Shown here: piece after piece, positions 36,504 through 37,737 of the stretch
Layout: each line of letters opens with the position of its first letter
Numbering within the stretch: position 1 is the first letter of the stretch
NCBI GenBank assembly: GCA_013361935.1
Contig: JABFXC010000179.1
Location: forward strand, 1-37,737
Length of the DNA: 37,737 nucleotides
Source of the DNA: Gemmatimonadaceae bacterium
GTDB taxonomy: Bacteria; Gemmatimonadota; Gemmatimonadetes; Gemmatimonadales; Gemmatimonadaceae
Reading direction: 5' to 3'
Notes under the pieces: generated by a model
Told to the model about the DNA's origin: nothing
Database searches by the model: none
Seen by the model: the letters and a program-made list of their open reading frames with translations, nothing else
Program-made: the position numbers and the translations under genes

Positions 36504-36657
36504 ACATCATGAGCACCAGCAGTATCCGCGTCGATCCGCCCGATCCTGTCTGATCCGCGTTCCGTAGTTGAACAGCCGCGTAACGTCGCCACGAAGCTGA
36601 GTCCCGTGGTTGCAGGGTCAGTCTTGCGGCACCTGTGCTCCGCGCGCAGGTTTGCGC

Positions 36658-36957
36658 ATGCGTCCCGACCCTCACGCATCCCCCCGCGACCGGGCGCTCG
36701 ATCGTGCGCTGAACGGCCCCGCCGAGTCGGAGCCAGCGCTCCGGAACGCCGCGGCGAACGACAGCGGGCTGCCCGCCGAGCTGCAGACTCTCGTCGAGAA
36801 GATCCACCGCCACGCCTACAAGGTGACCGACGCGGAGATGGCGGCGCTGCAGGCGAAGTACGGGGACGACCGGCTGTTCGAGATCGTCGTCTGCGCGTCG
36901 CTCGGCGCATCGCGCAGGCGGCTGTTCGCGGGACTCGCGGCCCTGGAGGAGGCATGA
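36658..36957 (+). CDS. Small helical partner protein of the AhpD-like selenoprotein
   Basis: A 99-residue protein. Residues 1-40 are polar and probably disordered. The rest is helical: ELQTLVEKIHRHAYKVTDAEMAALQAKYGDDRLFEIVVCASLGASRRRLFAGLAALEEA. This resembles one helical half of the AhpD/carboxymuconolactone decarboxylase fold (TD-x-E-hydrophobic-x-ALRA, FEIVV-ALGA) but lacks the CxxC site, so it may be a non-catalytic subunit; the family call is moderate. Its TGA overlaps the ATG of the next gene (ATGA), placing both in one operon. A GTG or ATG further upstream (36610) is possible, but lies nearer the repeat. Confidence 0.7.
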   Translation: MRPDPHASPRDRALDRALNGPAESEPALRNAAANDSGLPAELQTLVEKIHRHAYKVTDAEMAALQAKYGDDRLFEIVVCASLGASRRRLFAGLAALEEA

Positions 36958-37535
36958 GGCTGAAGAAGGTTCATGCCGGACACCGCCTCCGCGAGAAAGC
37001 GATCCTCGGCGTCATGCGGCTCATGATGGGGCACGCACCGGGCGTCGTGCGAACGCTGATGTACCGGAAGGAGTACTTCGGCGCGCCGTGGAGCGATCTC
37101 ACGCAGCAGGTGATGCGCGGGCCTTCGGAGTGGACGGTGGGCGAGCGCGAAACCTTCGCCGCCTTCGTCTCGCGGCTGAACCAGTGCGTCTTCTGAACCC
37201 GCGCGCACTCCGCGGTCGCGGAGCTGGCGCAGGGTAAGGGCTCGATGCAGCCCGTGCTCGACGACTACCGGAGCGCCACGATCAGCGAGAAGCTGCGCGC
37301 GATGCTCGGCCTGCTCGAGGTCTTCACGCTGCGGCCGGACGAGATGCGCGCCGACGACGTGCGCGCGGCGATCGCAGCCGGTGTCTCGCGCGAGGCGATC
37401 CGCGATGCGTTCTACGTCGCGTTCCTCTTCAACACCTACGACCGCCTTGCCGACACGCTCGGCTGGGAGCTTCCCGCCGCGGCGTTCTACGAGAAGTCCG
37501 GCCGTTTCCTGCTCGCCAAAGGGTACGGCGTGTAG
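36954..37535 (+). CDS. AhpD/carboxymuconolactone decarboxylase-family selenoprotein (in-frame TGA read as Sec81)
   Basis: Read through the TGA at 37194-37196, the gene encodes 193 residues, a normal length for this family. The first 80 residues end ...EYFGAPWSDLTQQVM, GPSEWTVGERETFAAFV, SRLNQCVF; the part after TGA continues TRAHSAVAELAQGKG and ends in the typical helical C-terminal domain (ATISEKLRAMLGLLEVFTL, AIRDAFYVAFLFNTYDRLADTLG). The TGA falls where homologues have the second Cys of CxxCxxxH: here C78-V-F-U81-T-R-A-H85, the AhpD-type peroxidase/disulfide-reductase site. A SECIS-like hairpin follows. Start ATG follows GGAGGAGGC and overlaps the previous stop. Alternative: a nonsense mutation in a pseudogene; the intact frame, position and hairpin argue against it. 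Confidence 0.85.
37198..37234 (+). promoter_or_regulatory. SECIS-like hairpin directing selenocysteine insertion
   Basis: Two bases after the TGA starts a long stem-loop: CCC-GCGC (37198-37204) with GCGC-A-GGG (37227-37234), a 3x3 internal loop, and an apical 6-bp stem CTCCGC/GCGGAG (37208-37213, 37218-37223) closed by the tetraloop GGTC (37214-37217). In the E. coli fdhF SECIS the SelB-binding loop is also GGTC-containing and lies 18 nt after the UGA; here the distance is 17 nt. The bulged U of the E. coli element is not evident. It is inside the coding region, as bacterial SECIS elements are. Confidence 0.75.
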
Positions 37536-37541
37536 TGAATC

Positions 37542-37601
37542 GTGAAACTACCCGGCGGGGGGTGAAACGACCCGGCGGGTGGTGAGACTACCCTGCGGGC
37601 G
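37542..37601 (+). repeat. Three 20-bp tandem repeats
   Basis: Units begin at 37542, 37562 and 37582, each of form GTGARAC(T/G)ACCC(G/T)GCGGG followed by two bases; a fourth partial unit (GTGAGG) follows. They start just after the selenoprotein stop. Confidence 0.85.
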
Positions 37602-37618
37602 GTGAGGTGTGAGGACGA

Positions 37619-37698
37619 GTGGGGAGTGACTCGTGACCGGCGGCAACTGCAGTCAACCGCTGTTGACGCGTGTCACGAGTCACGTGACACTCCCCCAC
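37619..37698. repeat. Long inverted repeat downstream of the selenoprotein gene
   Basis: Left arm 37619-37637 (GTGGGGAGTGACTCGTGAC) matches the inverse of 37672-37698 with an 8-base insertion in the right arm, which itself contains the hairpin GTGTCACG/CGTGACAC (37670-37677, 37683-37690). The similarity extends outward: the tandem-repeat side begins CGTGAAAC and the inverse of the window end also reads CGTGAAAC...GCGGGGGGTGAA, so the whole 37541-37730 stretch looks like one inverted element or a bidirectional terminator region. No poly-T tract is present. Confidence 0.65.
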
Positions 37699-37737
37699 AC
37701 ACTTCACCCCCCGCACTTCCGTTTCACGAAGCACGAG

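Larger units (their letters stand above)
35877..36546. repeat. Nested palindromic element of about 670 bp
   Basis: Outermost arms 35877-35899 and 36524-36546 are inverted copies (22 of 23 bases). Moving inward, further inverted matches are 35924-35939 with 36416-36431 (15/16), 35973-35985 with 36266-36278 (13/13), 36009-36017 with 36235-36243 (9/9), 36028-36041 with 36200-36213 (14/14), 36099-36107 with 36169-36177 (9/9), closing on a palindrome at 36117-36160. The right half carries extra sequence: the left arm of A3 and the B2 palindrome. No transposase or other convincing gene lies inside; open frames here are by-products of GC-rich DNA. Confidence 0.8.

Noticed and set aside
36340..36567. 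75-aa ORF in the downstream repeat region
   Set aside because: Its sequence is translation of the A3 and B2 palindromes; a similar peptide appears from copy A1, so similarity reflects the repeat and not a gene.
37245..37535. Separate 96-aa gene starting at ATG 37245
   Set aside because: It is in the same frame as the upstream 80-aa ORF, has no proper ribosome-binding site and is the C-terminal half of one family domain; Sec readthrough explains both better.
37542..37601. CRISPR array
   Set aside because: Units are 20 bp and directly adjoining, without spacers, and no cas gene is present.

Overview
This is a GC-rich chromosomal window with dense, often translationally coupled genes on both strands. 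A SusC/SusD pair, VCBS/UnbV lipoproteins, a DUF3943-type outer-membrane protein and many signal-peptide proteins point to a Gram-negative soil-type bacterium. I favour Gemmatimonadota from general gene style, but there is no rRNA or marker gene to prove it; Acidobacteriota or another GC-rich phylum remains possible.

Layout. (1) Bases 1-6904 hold a defence operon that enters from the left: end of HsdM, HsdS, an Abi_C-type abortive infection protein, an Mrr-like endonuclease and HsdR, all overlapping by a few bases. To its right lie a 12-bp tandem repeat, a 32-nt copy of the 3' end of a tRNA (tRNA-Pro-like) and a strong terminator, which look like the right border of an integrated island. (2) 7270-13279: a secreted MetX-like alpha/beta hydrolase, two divergent-style sensor histidine kinases (one with a coupled 24-aa leader ORF), a PAS-LuxR regulator and a small membrane protein. 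(3) 13297-15531: glycerol uptake, glpF-glpK. (4) 15991-20633: two uncharacterised lipoproteins, an ankyrin-type gene remnant, a quinone-oxidoreductase-like dehydrogenase and a small membrane protein. (5) 20630-31693: a DUF3943 barrel protein, then a polysaccharide-utilisation-like operon (secreted YdjC/ChbG deacetylase, SusC, SusD) behind a good sigma70-type promoter, convergent with a 1107-aa FG-GAP/UnbV lipoprotein. (6) 31960-35821: a tightly coupled three-gene biosynthetic operon (asparagine-synthase-like enzyme, radical SAM enzyme, flavin halogenase-like oxidoreductase), bracketed by members of one palindromic repeat family; the downstream member is a nested palindrome of about 670 bp. (7) 36658-37535: a small partner gene and an AhpD/carboxymuconolactone-decarboxylase-family gene.

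The most striking item is in region 7. The AhpD-family gene is interrupted by an in-frame TGA exactly where the second Cys of its CxxC redox motif should be, giving C-V-F-U-T-R-A-H. Directly after the TGA is a hairpin with a GGTC apical loop, 17 nt from the TGA, as in bacterial SECIS elements. The frame then stays open to a normal family C-terminus. This reads as a selenoprotein that a standard gene caller would split into two short genes.

Across the host-like part of the window the octamer CGTTAGGC (either strand) occurs nine times, supplies the rare TTA codon in Ala-Leu-Gly and even two stop codons, and is absent from the defence island.
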